The notes below the pieces were generated by a model. That model was not told the DNA's origin, searched no databases, and was given only the letters and a program-made list of their open reading frames with translations. Below, piece by piece: positions 7,586 through 18,275 of a stretch of DNA of 36,708 nucleotides. Numbering within the stretch: the first letter of the stretch is position 1; every line of letters starts with the position of its first letter. Position numbers and translations under genes: made by a program. Source of the DNA: an uncultured Alphaproteobacteria bacterium. GTDB taxonomy: Bacteria; Pseudomonadota; Alphaproteobacteria; HIMB59; GCA-002718135. Where the stretch lies: NCBI GenBank assembly GCA_902610845.1, contig CACLXJ010000008.1, forward strand, positions 1-36,708. The letters run 5' to 3'.

Positions 7586-9016
7586 CTAAACGTCGTAATA
7601 TAATTTAAATTCATGTGGATGAGGTCTAATATTAATAGGATCAACCTCACTGTCTTTTTTGTAGCTAATATAAGTTTCAATAACATCTTTAGTGAATACA
7701 TCACCCTCTAATAAAAATGCATGATCTTTTTCAAGAGCTTCAAGAGACTCTGCTAATGATCCAGGTGTGGATTGAATTTTAGATAAAACTTCATCACTTG
7801 CAGCGTAAAGATTTATATCTGTTGGATCACCGGGATCAATCTTATTTTTTATTCCATCTAATCCTGCCATTAACATAGCTGAAAATGCTAAGTATGGGTT
7901 TGCACTAGGATCAGGACATCTAAATTCCATTCTTTTTGCTTTAGGGCTTTGAGAATAAGCAGGAATCCTTACTGATGCAGTTCTATTTCTTTGAGAGTAA
8001 ACAATGTTCACTGGAGCTTCAAAGCCTGGTACCAGTCTTTTATAAGAATTGGTAGTAGGGGCACAAAAAGCTAAAAGAGCAGGAGCATGTTTAAGTATAC
8101 CTCCAATATAATTTAGAGCTAAATCACTTAGGTTGGCATAATTGCCTTCTTTGTACATAAGCGTATCACCATCTTTCCAAACACTTTGATGCACGTGCAT
8201 ACCTGAGCCATTATCTTCAAATAAAGGTTTAGGCATAAATGTAGCAGTCATTCCATGTTGTCTAGCAACATTTTTAACAACATACTTATATTTCATCATA
8301 TCATCAGCCATCTTTAGTAAGGGCGAAAATTCTAAATCAATTTCACATTGCCCACCTGTTGCAACTTCATGATGATGTGCCTCAACAGTTAAACCAATGT
8401 CTTGCATTGTCATTACCATTTCTGTTCTAACATCTTGAAGTGTATCTACTGGTGGAAGAGGAAAGTAACCCTCTTTATGTCTTGGTTTATGACCTAAGTT
8501 TGGATTTTCATCTGTTCCACTATTCCAAGTACCCTCAACTGAATCAACTTCATGAAAGGCAAAGTTAGAACCCGAGTCAAACTGAACATTATTGAAAACA
8601 AAAAATTCTGCTTCTGGACCAAAAAAAGCAGTATCTCCAATTCCAGAAGATTTTAAATATGCTTCTGCTTTTTTAGCAATGTTTCTTGGATCTCTTGAGT
8701 AATCTACTAAAGTTACTGGATCTTTAATATTACAATGAATAGCAATTGTCTTTTCAGAAAAGAATGGGTCGATGTAAGCTGTGCTTGCATCTGGAATCAC
8801 TATCATGTCACTGTCTTGAATTTCTTGAAACCCTCTCACTGATGATCCATCAAAACCAAGTCCGTCTGAAAAAGTGTCTTCATCTAAAAATTTAATTGGA
8901 ATTGTAAAATGTTGTGTTGTGCCTGGTATATCGGTAAAGCGTATATCCGCCATTTTAATATCCATATCTTTAATTTCAGACATTAAATCTTTTGGAGTCG
9001 AGCTTTTTAATTTCAT
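7586..9016 (-). CDS. glnA: Glutamine synthetase type I
   Basis: This 476-residue enzyme makes glutamine from glutamate and ammonia with ATP, the main entry of ammonia into metabolism. Type I landmarks are present: [10 protein letters not shown] at about 54-63, [11 protein letters not shown] at 131-141, the [14 protein letters not shown] metal and ATP region at 214-227, [10 protein letters not shown] at 269-278, and [10 protein letters not shown] at 343-352. Tyr404 in INLYA sits where the adenylylated Tyr lies in the E. coli enzyme. The start is supported by AGGAGAT, 5 bases upstream of the ATG. The 200-base leader carries two glutamine aptamers and a possible terminator hairpin, so the gene is probably repressed by its own product at the RNA level. 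A strong terminator follows. Confidence 0.96.
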   Translation of the reverse strand: MKLKSSTPKDLMSEIKDMDIKMADIRFTDIPGTTQHFTIPIKFLDEDTFSDGLGFDGSSVRGFQEIQDSDMIVIPDASTAYIDPFFSEKTIAIHCNIKDPVTLVDYSRDPRNIAKKAEAYLKSSGIGDTAFFGPEAEFFVFNNVQFDSGSNFAFHEVDSVEGTWNSGTDENPNLGHKPRHKEGYFPLPPVDTLQDVRTEMVMTMQDIGLTVEAHHHEVATGGQCEIDLEFSPLLKMADDMMKYKYVVKNVARQHGMTATFMPKPLFEDNGSGMHVHQSVWKDGDTLMYKEGNYANLSDLALNYIGGILKHAPALLAFCAPTTNSYKRLVPGFEAPVNIVYSQRNRTASVRIPAYSQSPKAKRMEFRCPDPSANPYLAFSAMLMAGLDGIKNKIDPGDPTDINLYAASDEVLSKIQSTPGSLAESLEALEKDHAFLLEGDVFTKDVIETYISYKKDSEVDPINIRPHPHEFKLYYDV

Positions 9017-9035
9017 ATCTATCTCCTAACTTCAA

Positions 9036-9065
9036 CAAAAAGGTATGCTTTCCAGCTATACCTGG
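9036..9065 (-). promoter_or_regulatory. Candidate expression platform of the glnA leader (competing hairpins)
   Basis: On the minus strand AGGTAT (9063-9058) can pair with ATACCT (9046-9041). An inner GCT/AGC pair and a GGAA loop extend this to 9 bp with one bulged A. The helix ends in a run of five T, giving a terminator-like hairpin about 20 bases before the glnA ATG. CCAG (9065-9062) can instead pair with CTGG (9055-9052), which would break that hairpin. This fits a riboswitch choice between two folds, but the stems are modest. Confidence 0.45.
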
Positions 9066-9102
9066 TTAAATCATGCTCTAGTTATGAAATCCGCTTTTAA
9101 TG

Positions 9103-9155
9103 CGCGTTCCTTCAGCAAGTGGCCTACTTCCGACCTAAGGAATAGGTTGAACGAT
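9103..9155 (-). ncRNA. Glutamine riboswitch aptamer 2 (glnA RNA motif), gene-proximal
   Basis: Read on the minus strand, the outer stem CGTTC (9153-9149) pairs with GAACG (9109-9105). An inner hairpin (ACCTA with TAGGT) leads into the conserved core TCGGAAGTAGG, and GAAG precedes the closing strand. This order of paired and conserved parts is the glnA RNA motif, which binds L-glutamine. The third stem is weaker than in the upstream copy, needing a G-U pair. About 16 bases separate the two aptamers. Confidence 0.85.
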
Positions 9156-9167
9156 TTATAACTTTTG

Positions 9168-9220
9168 CATGCGTTCCTTCGGCACAATGCCTACTTCCGA
9201 CTCTTTAAGAGTTGAACGAT
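9168..9220 (-). ncRNA. Glutamine riboswitch aptamer 1 (glnA RNA motif), promoter-proximal
   Basis: On the minus strand the outer stem CGTTC (9218-9214) pairs with GAACG (9176-9172). Hairpin ACTC-TTAAA-GAGT follows, then the conserved core TCGGAAGTAGG and a hairpin GGCA-TTG-TGCC, and the motif closes with GAAGGAACG. This is a full match to the glnA RNA motif layout. It begins about 41 bases after the glnB stop and lies in tandem with a second copy ahead of glnA. Confidence 0.88.
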
Positions 9221-9226
9221 TATGAG

Positions 9227-9255
9227 ATAATTACTTGGTTTTTAGTAAAAGTAAA
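9227..9255 (-). promoter_or_regulatory. Possible glnA promoter between glnB and the riboswitches
   Basis: On the minus strand TTTACT (9255-9250) lies 17 bases from AATTAT (9232-9227). That spacing fits a housekeeping promoter and would start transcription near 9220, at the first base of the first aptamer. Both boxes are imperfect in an AT-rich background. Read-through from glnB is the alternative. Confidence 0.3.
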
Positions 9256-9261
9256 GAAAAA

Positions 9262-10757
<1,496 letters not shown>

Positions 10758-10809
10758 ATTTTTGATATAGCGAATTAATATAAAAATTAAACTTTTAATT
10801 ATGTTATAT

Positions 10810-10887
10810 GGCGAGCGTAGCTCAGTTGGTTAGAGCGCAGGCTTGTGGTGCCTGATGCCGTGGGTTCGAATCCCATCGTTCGCCCCA
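10810..10887 (+). tRNA. tRNA-His (GTG)
   Basis: Cloverleaf with acceptor GCGAGCG at 10811-10817 pairing CGTTCGC at 10877-10883. The anticodon stem CAGGC/GCCTG encloses loop TTGTGGT with anticodon GTG at 10845-10847. G at 10810 is the extra G-1 expected of tRNA-His and faces C73 at 10884. CCA is encoded at 10885-10887. Confidence 0.96.
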
Positions 10888-10954
10888 TTTTCTATTAACT
10901 TAATTTTCTCTATTGTTTTTTAATTTATTGTACATAAAAGGCTACTAATAATAG

Positions 10955-11039
10955 GGGCCGGTGGTGGAATTGGTAGACACGCTAGATTTAGGTTCTAGTG
11001 CCGCGAGGTGTGAAGGTTCAAGTCCTTTCCGGCCTACCA
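10955..11039 (+). tRNA. tRNA-Leu (TAG)
   Basis: Acceptor GGGCCGG (10955-10961) pairs with CCGGCCT (11029-11035). The anticodon stem CTAGA/TCTAG encloses TTTAGGT with anticodon TAG at 10989-10991. A long variable arm (around GTGCCGCGAGGTGT) marks a class II tRNA. Discriminator A and an encoded CCA end at 11039, only 16 bases before the trigger factor gene. Confidence 0.95.
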
Positions 11040-11055
11040 TTAGGTTTGATAAATT

Positions 11056-12408
11056 ATGAATACAAAAGAATTAAGATCTACAAAACTTTATAAAGAATAC
11101 TCATTGGAAATTCCATTTGAAGAAATTGATAGTGAAGTAAATAATAAAATAAATCAAATACTACCAACAGTTAACATACCTGGTTTTAGAAAGGGTAAAG
11201 CACCTTTAAATATTGTTAAAAAAAAATATGAAGACAATGTCTTAAATGAAGTTATTCAAAAAGTAATAGATATAAATACAAAAAAATTAATTGAAGAAAA
11301 AAAATTTTCACTTTTTAGAGCTCCAAAAGTTGAGCTTAGTAACTATGAAAAAAGTAAACCCATAACTGTAAATTTAAAGTTTGATTTAAAACCTGAAATT
11401 AAACTCAAAGATTTCAAGGATCTCAAAATAAATAAATATGAAATTGAATTAGACAAAAAAGCAGAGGAAGATCAGTTTAAGAGTTTTATTGCTTCACAAA
11501 AAAACTTCAAAAAAATTGAAAGTTCACGACAAGTTAAAAATACTGATAAAGTTATAGTTAATTTTGAATCTACTTCAGAAGATCTTCCAGAATATTTGAA
11601 ATCTCAAAAAAGTTTCCCAATTGATTTAAGTTTTGATGATGGAATACTTCCAGGCTTAAATAAAGACTTGATTGAAAAAAAATTAAAAGTTGGAGATAAA
11701 GTTGAATTAAGTTTTAATTTATCTAAAATTCTCAAAGATGATAAATTTAAAAAAACAAAATTTAATTTTGAAATAATTTCAATTGAAGAAAAAATTAAAT
11801 TTGAACTTACAAAAGATTTTTTAGATAAGAATGGTTTTAAAGCTGAAAAAGATCTTAAGGATTTCTTAGTAAGCAACATTAAAACTCAATACGAGCAAGG
11901 GATAAAACAAATAGAAAAAAAAGAATTAATGGATCTTTTAGATAAAAGCTATAAATTTGATTTGCCTGATGGAGTTTTAGAAGATGATTTTAATCAAATA
12001 TGGCGTCGTTTAGAGCATGCAAAAAAAGAAGGCAATTTAGATGAAGACGATAAACTTCTAAAAGATGAAGATCTTAAAAAAAGATATAAAAAAATTTCAG
12101 AAAGACGAGTTAAACTTGGTTTATTAATGCAACATATCGCCTCAGAAGAAAAAATAGTTATATCTGAGGAAGAAATTAATAAAGGTATATTAGAATATAG
12201 TAGTCAATATCCAGGTCAGGAGAAGCAAATTATGGAATATTTTGAAAAAAATCCATCATCATTAGATACTATTCGAGCACCTCTAATTGAACAAAAAGTA
12301 ATTGATTCAATTATTTCCAAATCTAAGACAAATGTTATAAAATTAAATGAAGATAAATATAAAAAACTTGAAGTTAAAACATTTGATATTAAGGATGCAA
12401 AAAAATGA
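11056..12408 (+). CDS. tig: Trigger factor (ribosome-associated chaperone)
   Basis: This 450-residue protein binds the ribosome exit site and helps new chains fold. The N-terminal ribosome-binding domain carries the signature GFRKGKAP at residues 43-50. A diverged FKBP-type prolyl isomerase domain lies at about 150-235, and the long helical C-terminal domain fills the rest. The protein is rich in Lys and Glu, as expected for this AT-rich genome. Its stop overlaps the clpP start by 4 bp (ATGA), which places folding and degradation functions in one transcript. No clear Shine-Dalgarno sequence precedes the ATG. Confidence 0.94.
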   Translation: MNTKELRSTKLYKEYSLEIPFEEIDSEVNNKINQILPTVNIPGFRKGKAPLNIVKKKYEDNVLNEVIQKVIDINTKKLIEEKKFSLFRAPKVELSNYEKSKPITVNLKFDLKPEIKLKDFKDLKINKYEIELDKKAEEDQFKSFIASQKNFKKIESSRQVKNTDKVIVNFESTSEDLPEYLKSQKSFPIDLSFDDGILPGLNKDLIEKKLKVGDKVELSFNLSKILKDDKFKKTKFNFEIISIEEKIKFELTKDFLDKNGFKAEKDLKDFLVSNIKTQYEQGIKQIEKKELMDLLDKSYKFDLPDGVLEDDFNQIWRRLEHAKKEGNLDEDDKLLKDEDLKKRYKKISERRVKLGLLMQHIASEEKIVISEEEINKGILEYSSQYPGQEKQIMEYFEKNPSSLDTIRAPLIEQKVIDSIISKSKTNVIKLNEDKYKKLEVKTFDIKDAKK

Positions 12409-13016
12409 AAGATCCAATAGATAATATTACAAATAACTTAATTCCGATGGTTGTTGAACAATCATCAAGAGGTGAAAGATCTTATGACATTTATTCAAGA
12501 TTGCTAAAAGAAAGAATAATTTTTCTAACTGGTCCTATTGACGATAACATTGCAAGTCTTTTATGCGCTCAAATATTATTTTTAGAGTCTGAAAACCCAA
12601 AAAAAGAAATTTCTTTTTATATAAATTCTCCTGGAGGAATTGTTTGGTCAGGGTTAGCAATTTACGATACTATGCAGTATGTTTCTTCTAAGATTATGAC
12701 TATTTGTATTGGTCAAGCAGCATCTGCTGGATCACTACTTTTAACTGCTGGAGAAAAAGGGATGAGATTTTCTTTACCTAATTCAAGAATAATGGTTCAT
12801 CAACCTAGCGGCGGTATGCAAGGGCAGGTTACAGATATAGAAATTCAAACTAATGAAATAAAAAAAACAAAATTAAAATTAAATGAGATTTACGCAAAAC
12901 ATACAGGAAAGCAATTATCAGAAATTTCAAGTATCATGGAAAGAGATAAATATTTCTCTGCTGATGAAGCTATTAAATTTGGTTTAATAGATAAAGTTGT
13001 AAAAGGTAGAAAATAA
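12405..13016 (+). CDS. clpP: ATP-dependent Clp protease proteolytic subunit
   Basis: This 203-residue serine protease forms a double seven-fold ring that degrades proteins fed in by ClpX or ClpA. The triad is visible: Ser107 in GQAASAGS, His132 in MVHQP and Asp181 in [14 protein letters not shown] at 74-79 supports the oxyanion region. The N-terminal [20 protein letters not shown] is standard for the family, including the site where the propeptide is normally removed. It overlaps tig by 4 bp and clpX by 1 bp (TAATG). Confidence 0.97.
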   Translation: MKDPIDNITNNLIPMVVEQSSRGERSYDIYSRLLKERIIFLTGPIDDNIASLLCAQILFLESENPKKEISFYINSPGGIVWSGLAIYDTMQYVSSKIMTICIGQAASAGSLLLTAGEKGMRFSLPNSRIMVHQPSGGMQGQVTDIEIQTNEIKKTKLKLNEIYAKHTGKQLSEISSIMERDKYFSADEAIKFGLIDKVVKGRK

Positions 13017-14281
13017 TGAATAAAAAAAATGATAAAGATTCATTATTCTGCTCCTTTTGTGGCAAAAATCAGAAAGAAGTAAAAAAATTAATAGCAGGAC
13101 CAACTGTTTTTGTTTGTGATGAATGTGTTGAATTATGCATGGATATTATTAAAGAAGATAGTAAGAATAACAAATTTAAAATAAAAAAAGATATACCAAA
13201 GCCTTCAGAGATAAATAAATTTTTAAATGATTATGTAATAGGTCAGAAAGAATCAAAAAAAATACTTTCAGTAGCAGTTTATAATCATTATAAAAGATTA
13301 TCATCTAATTTAGAAAACGATAATATCGAAATCTCAAAATCAAACATTCTTTTAGTTGGTCCTACCGGAACAGGTAAAACATTATTAGCTCAGACTTTAG
13401 CAAAAATATTAGATGTTCCTTTTACAGTTGCAGATGCAACGAGTTTAACTGAAGCAGGATATGTTGGGGAAGATGTGGAAAATATAATTCTTAAATTATT
13501 ACAAGCTTCTGATTACAATGTTGAACGTGCACAAAAAGGCATAGTTTACATTGATGAAATTGATAAGATTGGAAGGAAGAGTGACAATCCATCTATAACA
13601 AGAGATGTTTCTGGAGAAGGTGTCCAGCAAGCTCTGCTTAAAATTATGGAAGGAACTATAGCTAGTGTTCCACCACAAGGAGGAAGGAAACATCCGCAAC
13701 AAGAATTTTTACAAGTAGATACTTCTAACATACTTTTTATATGTGGGGGTGCCTTTTCTGGTTTAGAAGAAATAATAAAGTATCGTTTAAAAGGAACTGC
13801 TATAGGTTTTAATTCTAAATTGGAATTAGAAACTGAAAAAACTGTTGGAGCGTCACTTAAGAAGCTAGAGAATCAAGATTTATTAAAGTTTGGAATGATA
13901 CCTGAATTTATTGGAAGACTTCCAGTAATTACTACTTTGAGTGAATTAGACGAAGATATGCTAATTCGAATAATGACTCAGCCAAAAAACGCTATTGTTA
14001 AGCAATTTGAATCTCTTATGAAAATGGATGGAGTAAAATTAGAAATTAAAGATGATGCTTTAAAAACAATTGCAAAGCTAGCGGTTTCTCAAAATACTGG
14101 AGCGAGAGGTTTAAGATCTATAATAGAGGATTCGTTAATGGATCTAATGTATAAAGTGCCAGATCAAAAAGACTTATATAAGGTGGTAATAAATAAAGAT
14201 GTTATTTCAAAAAAAACTGATCCTATATTAATTTATTCAAATAAGGAAAGTAGTCAAAAATTAATGTCTAACAACTCTTGA
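13016..14281 (+). CDS. clpX: ClpX ATPase subunit of the Clp protease
   Basis: This 421-residue AAA+ unfoldase recognises tagged substrates and passes them to ClpP. An N-terminal zinc-binding domain has Cys12, Cys15, Cys34 and Cys37. The Walker A motif GPTGTGKT is at 115-122, the Walker B motif IVYIDEID ends near residue 183, and the pore loop GYVGED is at 148-153. Sensor and arginine-finger regions ([16 protein letters not shown]) follow. Its start overlaps the clpP stop by 1 bp, so subunits of one machine are made together. Lon follows after 30 bp. Confidence 0.97.
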   Translation: MNKKNDKDSLFCSFCGKNQKEVKKLIAGPTVFVCDECVELCMDIIKEDSKNNKFKIKKDIPKPSEINKFLNDYVIGQKESKKILSVAVYNHYKRLSSNLENDNIEISKSNILLVGPTGTGKTLLAQTLAKILDVPFTVADATSLTEAGYVGEDVENIILKLLQASDYNVERAQKGIVYIDEIDKIGRKSDNPSITRDVSGEGVQQALLKIMEGTIASVPPQGGRKHPQQEFLQVDTSNILFICGGAFSGLEEIIKYRLKGTAIGFNSKLELETEKTVGASLKKLENQDLLKFGMIPEFIGRLPVITTLSELDEDMLIRIMTQPKNAIVKQFESLMKMDGVKLEIKDDALKTIAKLAVSQNTGARGLRSIIEDSLMDLMYKVPDQKDLYKVVINKDVISKKTDPILIYSNKESSQKLMSNNS

Positions 14282-14311
14282 ATTTAATTATTATATAAAC
14301 ATCTATATATT

Positions 14312-16678
14312 ATGAAAAAATATTTAATCCCTGTTCTTCCACTTAGAGACATAGTGGTATTTCCAAATATGGTCGCACCTCTATTTGTAGGTAGAGAACA
14401 ATCAGTAAATGCACTTAACCATGTTATGAAGGGTGATAAAAAAATTTTTTTAATTTCTCAAAAGAATTCAAAAGTTGATAATCCTAATAAGGAAAATTTA
14501 TATTCTTTTGGCACTGTTGCTAAAATTATACAACTTTTGAAACTTCCAGATGGTACACTCAAGGTTCTAGTTGAAGGTATACAAAGAGCAAAAGCTAATC
14601 AAATAAATTTTAATAAGGAATATATTACTGCATCAATCAGTGAAATTAATCATAAAACAAAAAAAAACTCGAATATTAAGGCGCTTCAAAAACTTATTGT
14701 AGAGCAGTTTATCGAGTTTCAAAAAATTAATAAAAAAGTTTCTCTCGATGTACTTAATAATGTCAAATTATCAAACAACCCAGATAAAATTGTTGATATC
14801 ATTGTATCAAATATATCAATTTCTATATCTCAAAAACAAGAAATTTTAGAAATTATAAACACAGAAGGAAGATTGAATAAAATTTATGGGTATTTAGTTT
14901 CTGAAATTGATTCTTTTCAAGTTGAGAAAAAAATTAAAGGCCGCGTTAAAAGGCAAATGGAGAAAACTCAGAAAGAATATTATTTGAATGAACAAATGAA
15001 AGCAATTCAAAAAGAATTAGGAGAAAATGAAGACCTAGATGAAATTGCTGAGCTCGAGAAAAAATTAAATCAATATAATTTATCTAAGGAAGCTAAAGAG
15101 AAATGTACATCAGAAATTAAAAAATTAAAAAATATGAGCCCTATGTCAGCTGAGGCAACTGTAATTAGAAATTATCTAGATTGGGTAATGTCAATTCCGT
15201 GGAATAATCCCGATATGGTTACCCAAAATATCAATAAAGCATCTAATATTTTGGAAAGTGATCATTATGGATTAGATAAAGTTAAAGAAAGAATTCTTGA
15301 ATATCTAGCAGTTCAAAAAAGAACCGATAAACTCAAAGGTCCAATTTTATGTTTAGTTGGACCTCCAGGTGTTGGAAAAACATCTCTAGGTAAATCTATT
15401 GCAAATTCCACAGGAAGAAGTTTCGTCAGAATGTCACTAGGGGGTGTAAGAGATGAAGCGGAAATCAGAGGGCATAGGAGAACATACATTGGATCAATGC
15501 CTGGCAGATTTATCCAAGCAATGAAAAAGTCAAAATCATCTAATCCATTAATTCTTTTAGATGAAATTGATAAACTTGGCTCTGATTGGAGAGGTGACCC
15601 ATCTTCCGCACTTTTAGAAGTGCTTGATCCTGAACAAAATAGTAAATTTAATGACCATTACTTAGAGATTGACTATGATCTTTCTGATGTAATGTTCGTA
15701 TGTACAGCGAATACACTTAATATTCCTCCGGCTCTCCTTGACAGAATGGAAGTTATTAGAATACCTGGTTATACTGAAAGAGAAAAAAATCAGATAGCAA
15801 AAAAATATTTAGTACCAAAACAAATTAAAAATCATGGAATAAAAAAACCTGAACTTTCATTTAACTCTAAAGTTTTAAACTCTATAATTAGAAATTACAC
15901 TAAGGAAGCTGGTGTAAGAAATCTTGAAAAAGAAATTTCTAAAGTTTGCAGAAAAACTGTAAAAAAACTAGAAACTTCAAGATTAAAAAAAATTAGTTTA
16001 AACGACAAATCACTTCAAGATTTTTTAGGTATTGCAAAATTTAGGTCAAATGAAATTGAAAAAAAGAATTTAATAGGTGTAACAAATGGATTAGCATGGA
16101 CAGAAGTAGGAGGTGAAATATTATCAGTAGAAGTTATTTTATCCATTGGAAAGGGGAAACTAACTATTACTGGTAAATTAGGAGAAGTTATGAAGGAATC
16201 AATTCAAGCTGCCACATCATATGTAAAGTCAAAATCAATTAGTTTAGGAATAAATCCAAAAGATTTTGAGAATTACGATATACATATACATGTTCCAGAG
16301 GGTGCAACCCCGAAAGATGGACCTAGTGCTGGTATTGCCATATTTAATTCATTAGTCTCTTCTCTAACTAACAATAAAGTTAAAAAAGAAGTAGCTATGA
16401 CAGGAGAAATTACACTAAGAGGTAGGGTACTTCCAATTGGCGGTCTCAAAGAAAAAATCTATGCAGCAAGTAGAGCTGGAATAAAAAAGGTACTCATACC
16501 ACATGAAAATTATAGAGAAATTTCTGAGTTTGACAAAGAGGTGATTAAGAACATAAAGATTATACCAATTTCTGATGCGTTTGCCATTCTTGAACACACC
16601 CTAACAAAATCAATAATTTCATTAAATTTACCCGAATCTCAATTAAAAAATAACCAAAACACTACTAGTACACATTAA
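14312..16678 (+). CDS. lon: Lon protease (ATP-dependent, La type)
   Basis: This 788-residue protein combines an N-terminal substrate-binding domain (about 1-200), a coiled-coil linker, an AAA+ module and a C-terminal protease. Walker A GPPGVGKT is at 350-357 and Walker B ILLDEID at 414-420. The Ser-Lys dyad is Ser672 in DGPSAG and Lys714 in GGLKEK. It degrades misfolded and regulatory proteins in the cytoplasm. The order clpX-lon-hup is widely shared among proteobacteria. The C-terminal tail after about residue 770 is polar and variable. Confidence 0.97.
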   Translation: MKKYLIPVLPLRDIVVFPNMVAPLFVGREQSVNALNHVMKGDKKIFLISQKNSKVDNPNKENLYSFGTVAKIIQLLKLPDGTLKVLVEGIQRAKANQINFNKEYITASISEINHKTKKNSNIKALQKLIVEQFIEFQKINKKVSLDVLNNVKLSNNPDKIVDIIVSNISISISQKQEILEIINTEGRLNKIYGYLVSEIDSFQVEKKIKGRVKRQMEKTQKEYYLNEQMKAIQKELGENEDLDEIAELEKKLNQYNLSKEAKEKCTSEIKKLKNMSPMSAEATVIRNYLDWVMSIPWNNPDMVTQNINKASNILESDHYGLDKVKERILEYLAVQKRTDKLKGPILCLVGPPGVGKTSLGKSIANSTGRSFVRMSLGGVRDEAEIRGHRRTYIGSMPGRFIQAMKKSKSSNPLILLDEIDKLGSDWRGDPSSALLEVLDPEQNSKFNDHYLEIDYDLSDVMFVCTANTLNIPPALLDRMEVIRIPGYTEREKNQIAKKYLVPKQIKNHGIKKPELSFNSKVLNSIIRNYTKEAGVRNLEKEISKVCRKTVKKLETSRLKKISLNDKSLQDFLGIAKFRSNEIEKKNLIGVTNGLAWTEVGGEILSVEVILSIGKGKLTITGKLGEVMKESIQAATSYVKSKSISLGINPKDFENYDIHIHVPEGATPKDGPSAGIAIFNSLVSSLTNNKVKKEVAMTGEITLRGRVLPIGGLKEKIYAASRAGIKKVLIPHENYREISEFDKEVIKNIKIIPISDAFAILEHTLTKSIISLNLPESQLKNNQNTTSTH

Positions 16679-16758
16679 TAAATTATTTTAAAAAAACCAA
16701 TATTCTAGCCATTTAAGTACTAAATTCCTTTATTTCTGGGAAATTTTTTATAATAGTA

Positions 16759-16787
16759 TTGACTTGTTTGGAAAACAAAGAATTATC
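16759..16787 (+). promoter_or_regulatory. Possible promoter of the HU gene
   Basis: TTGACT at 16759-16764 is a good -35 box. A -10-like AATTATC begins 16-17 bases later at 16781. The 136-bp spacer between lon and the HU gene is one of the longest in the window, which supports a separate promoter for this abundant protein. Confidence 0.35.
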
Positions 16788-16814
16788 AAAAAAATTTATT
16801 AAAGGAGACTAAAA

Positions 16815-17090
16815 GTGAACAAAAATGATCTTATCGCATCTGTAGCATCTTCCGCTGGACTATCAAAATCTGACGCAACTAGAGCAATTGAAAGTTTTCT
16901 AGATTCAATAACTAATTCTCTTAAAAGAGATGAAAAAGTTAGTATAGTAGGTTTTGGTAATTTTAGCGTTAGTCACAGAAAAGCTACTACTGGTAGAAAT
17001 CCTAGAACTGGTGAATCTATTCAAATACCAGCATCTAAAAGACCAAAATTTACTGTAGGAAAAGCTTTAAAAGACTCAGTAAACAATTAA
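16815..17090 (+). CDS. hupB: DNA-binding protein HU
   Basis: This 91-residue histone-like protein bends and compacts DNA as a dimer. The sequence fits HU along its length: MNKNDLIASVA at the start, GFGNFSV near 46-52, and the DNA-contacting arm with GRNPRTGESIQIPASKRP at about 60-77 that includes the family's intercalating Pro. The start codon is GTG at 16815, set by a strong AAAGGAG at 16801-16807. This is one of the few good Shine-Dalgarno sequences in the window. It has its own spacer upstream and a terminator downstream. Confidence 0.95.
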   Translation: MNKNDLIASVASSAGLSKSDATRAIESFLDSITNSLKRDEKVSIVGFGNFSVSHRKATTGRNPRTGESIQIPASKRPKFTVGKALKDSVNN

Positions 17091-17109
17091 TTATCTTTTT
17101 TTCTTGCAC

Positions 17110-17143
17110 CGGCTGTTAAATAAATTTAACAGCCGTTTTTATT
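17110..17143 (+). terminator. Intrinsic terminator after the HU gene
   Basis: An 11-bp perfect stem, CGGCTGTTAAA at 17110-17120 with TTTAACAGCCG at 17125-17135, encloses loop TAAA and is followed by TTTTTATTT. It ends the HU transcript just before tRNA-Val. Confidence 0.93.
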
Positions 17144-17144
17144 T

Positions 17145-17220
17145 GGGTGTTTAGCTCAGTTGGTAGAGCATCTCGTTTACACCGAGAGGGTCGGGAGTTC
17201 AAGTCTCTCAACACCCACCA
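17145..17220 (+). tRNA. tRNA-Val (TAC)
   Basis: Acceptor GGGTGTT (17145-17151) pairs with AACACCC (17210-17216). The anticodon stem TCTCG/CGAGA encloses TTTACAC with anticodon TAC at 17178-17180. A73 and an encoded CCA end at 17220. Confidence 0.96.
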
Positions 17221-17223
17221 TGC

Positions 17224-17300
17224 GCGGGAGTAGTTCAGCTGGTTAGAACGCTGCCCTGTCACGGCAGAGGCCGCGGGTTCGAATCCCGTCTCTCGCGCCA
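17224..17300 (+). tRNA. tRNA-Asp (GTC)
   Basis: Acceptor GCGGGAG (17224-17230) pairs with CTCTCGC (17290-17296), with one G-U pair. The anticodon stem CTGCC/GGCAG encloses CTGTCAC with anticodon GTC at 17258-17260. Discriminator G73, as usual for Asp, and an encoded CCA follow. It lies 3 bases after tRNA-Val, so the two are probably co-transcribed. Confidence 0.96.
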
Positions 17301-17400
17301 CTTATTTCAGTGTTTTTTTGTGTACTAAAGTCGCAACGAGACACATTGTTATTGTTGAATAAATCGTTAAATACATTACTAATTTAATTGTGAGATTATA

Positions 17401-17766
17401 GTGTCAGAGCTTCTATTTGAATATTTACCCATTTTGATATTTATATTTATTGCATTGGCATTAGCTGTGGGAATGACATTGTTATCTTTTGTAGTAGGAG
17501 ACTCTCAACCAGATCAAGAAAAATTATCGGCTTATGAATGTGGATTTGAGGCTTTTGACGACGCTCGTGGACGATTTGATGTAAGATTTTATTTAGTAGC
17601 GATCTTATTTATTATCTTTGATTTAGAAGTGGCTTTCTTGTTTCCATGGGCAATAACACTGGGTAAAATTGGAGTGTTTGGTTTTTGGTCAATGATGATT
17701 TTTCTTACCATTTTAACTATTGGATTTATTTATGAATGGAAAAAAGGAGCTTTAGAATGGGAGTAG
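17401..17766 (+). CDS. nuoA: NADH-quinone oxidoreductase subunit A
   Basis: This 121-residue membrane subunit of complex I sits at the join of the membrane and peripheral arms. Three hydrophobic helices are visible, at about residues 9-32, 62-83 and 90-112. The conserved loop [20 protein letters not shown] at 45-64 holds the Cys and acidic residues of the quinone-site region. The start is GTG at 17401. This is the first gene of a 14-gene nuo cluster. The 100 bp after tRNA-Asp should contain the promoter, but no clear box stands out. Confidence 0.95.
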   Translation: MSELLFEYLPILIFIFIALALAVGMTLLSFVVGDSQPDQEKLSAYECGFEAFDDARGRFDVRFYLVAILFIIFDLEVAFLFPWAITLGKIGVFGFWSMMIFLTILTIGFIYEWKKGALEWE

Positions 17767-18269
17767 ATGAAGCAAAAAAAATTGTTGATGATACTTTAAA
17801 TACAGAATTATCTTCAAAAGGTTTCTTAGTTGCTAGCTATGATAAAATTCTTACTTGGGCTAGAACTGGTTCCTTATGGCCTATGACATTCGGATTGGCA
17901 TGTTGTGGAGTAGAAATGATACATTCTTACATGGCAAGATATGATCTAGATCGTTATGGAGTCATACCAAGAGGTAGCCCTAGACAATCTGATGTAATGA
18001 TTGTTGCTGGCACACTAACAAATAAAATGGCACCGGCTTTAAGAAAAGTTTATGATCAAATGCCAGAACCTCGGTGGGTAATATCAATGGGATCATGTGC
18101 AAATGGTGGCGGATATTATCACTACTCGTATTCTGTAGTTAGAGGGTGTGATAGGATAGTTCCCGTTGATATTTACGTACCAGGATGCCCCCCAACAGCA
18201 GAAGCATTAGTTTACGGCATATTGCAATTACAGAAAAAAATTAGAAGAGAAAATAAATTTAAAAGATAA
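17757..18269 (+). CDS. nuoB: NADH-quinone oxidoreductase subunit B
   Basis: This subunit (170 residues from this start) carries the N2 [4Fe-4S] cluster that passes electrons to quinone. Ligands are Cys49-Cys50 in LACCGVE, Cys114 in MGSCANGG and Cys144 in [12 protein letters not shown] place the start at ATG 17757, not the in-frame ATG at 17736, because AAGGAG at 17744-17749 lies 7 bases before it. The gene then overlaps the nuoA stop by 10 bp. The N-terminal residues before Gly22 vary across the family. Confidence 0.95.
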   Translation: MGVDEAKKIVDDTLNTELSSKGFLVASYDKILTWARTGSLWPMTFGLACCGVEMIHSYMARYDLDRYGVIPRGSPRQSDVMIVAGTLTNKMAPALRKVYDQMPEPRWVISMGSCANGGGYYHYSYSVVRGCDRIVPVDIYVPGCPPTAEALVYGILQLQKKIRRENKFKR

Positions 18270-18275
18270 TTTTAT

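Noticed and set aside
9103-9220. The two similar blocks before glnA as a simple direct repeat or CRISPR unit
   Set aside because: Only the motif core and closing stems are conserved, while inner stems differ with pairing kept. That pattern fits two structured RNAs, not a repeat array.
17116-17301. Minus-strand open frame over tRNA-Val and tRNA-Asp, starting like MARETGFEPAASAVTG
   Set aside because: This is a well-known false protein produced by translating the antisense of tRNA genes; both tRNAs have complete cloverleafs.
17301-17400. Promoter boxes for nuoA
   Set aside because: TTGTTG at 17352 and several AT-rich hexamers occur, but no pair has convincing spacing and sequence.
17736-17756. 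Upstream in-frame ATG for nuoB
   Set aside because: AAGGAG at 17744-17749 is positioned for the ATG at 17757, and the extra seven residues have no family support.
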